Shown here in pieces: positions 63,691-64,000 of a DNA stretch of 64,000 nt. The stretch is from Promerops cafer. Its lineage: Eukaryota; Chordata; Aves; Passeriformes; Nectariniidae. The position numbers and the translations under genes are program-made. The DNA lies in the NCBI GenBank assembly GCA_013398275.1, contig VZSE01011604.1, positions 1,637,547-1,701,546 on the forward strand, written 5' to 3'. The notes beneath the pieces were generated by a model, which was not told the DNA's origin, did no database searches, and worked only from the letters and a program-made list of their open reading frames with translations. The stretch's first letter is position 1; each line of letters begins with the position of its first letter.

Positions 63691-63730
63691 TCACACACAC
63701 TCACACACAGACACACACACAAACACACAA
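63691..63730 (+). repeat. CA microsatellite, interrupted
   Basis: CA repeats with single-base interruptions near the right edge of the window. Confidence 0.9.
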
Positions 63731-64000
63731 TTCCAAAAAGCCAGGAAATTGTTACATTGTCAGATCCACATGCTCCAGGTCTGGCTCTGACTTCTCATTT
63801 TGGTATCTCTAAAATATTCGTGTGTCTTTTAATGTATTTCTTGATTTCAAAAACATTGTTTGGTGGGCACAGGTTAATGCTGTTTCGGTGTTTTGGTGCC
63901 TGTGTATGGATTGGGAGGCCACTCTGGGCACTCGAGGCTGAAAATACTCACCCCTGGTAGCTGTAGGTTTTGTCTGTGTAACCATTTGTATCTTGGCACC

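Larger units (their letters stand above)
49871..64000. other. Intergenic region downstream of FIGNL1
   Basis: I find no convincing exon on either strand. In mammals the next gene is IKZF1, convergent with FIGNL1. Its zinc-finger exons are not visible here, so it should lie further right. The region holds TG and CA microsatellites, a possible CR1 remnant (52829), CpG islets (57250-57990), a poly-C/AT/poly-T compound tract (58481-58527) and a T/G-rich tract (59125-59240). Confidence 0.65.

Noticed and set aside
49871..64000. Search for IKZF1 exons on the - strand
   Set aside because: No C2H2 zinc-finger pattern (CxxC...HxxxH) or Ikaros C-terminal motif appeared in any frame. The gene is expected beyond the right edge.
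1..64000. CRISPR arrays, operons, phage or prokaryotic defence genes
   Set aside because: Exon-intron structure, CR1 repeats and vertebrate genes show a nuclear animal genome, and no such features are present.

Overview
This window is vertebrate nuclear DNA, almost certainly from a bird. Genes are split by long AT-rich introns with consensus splice sites. The dispersed repeats are CR1 LINEs, the dominant avian (and reptilian) retrotransposon, with the typical ATTCTATGATTCTRTG-type 3' ends. One CpG-island promoter is present, next to an assembly gap. I cannot name the species. There are no bacterial, phage or CRISPR features.

Bases 1-39,700 hold the 3' part of DDC (aromatic L-amino-acid decarboxylase) on the + strand. 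Ten coding exons (3713-3847, 7567-7710, 14023-14089, 16189-16283, 18117-18184, 22978-23054, 26798-26817, 27561-27659, 34904-35005, 38513-38728) join in frame to 340 codons plus a stop. They correspond to human residues from about 147 to the C-terminus. The 5' exons lie left of the window. Introns carry a truncated CR1 with reverse-transcriptase remnants (about 3990-4935), a CR1 copy that kept ORF1 GDSL-esterase remnants but not ORF2 (about 20723-21470, - strand), smaller CR1 tails, and a perfect ATTTCT hexamer array of about 650 bp (31039-31690).

Bases 39,700-47,150 are the DDC-FIGNL1 interval. A CpG island (about 43,500-44,760) carries reverse-CCAAT and GC boxes and is interrupted by 206 Ns (44055-44260). 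Downstream lies a CR1 3' end (about 44950-45455). It is split by a GC-rich 159-base piece bounded by single Ns and an exact 40-bp direct repeat, which looks like a misplaced promoter contig.

Bases 47,159-49,228 are the complete intronless coding exon of FIGNL1 (689 aa), an AAA ATPase that regulates RAD51. The order DDC then FIGNL1, on the same strand, matches the mammalian locus (GRB10-DDC-FIGNL1-IKZF1), which supports both identifications.

Bases 49,870-64,000 show no exon I can recognise. IKZF1 is expected further right on the opposite strand and is not reached. The most distinctive stretch there is a pair of CpG-dense islets (about 57,250-57,990), which could be regulatory. I found no new multi-gene system. 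The points most worth checking are the misassembled promoter, the hexamer array and the intergenic CpG islets.
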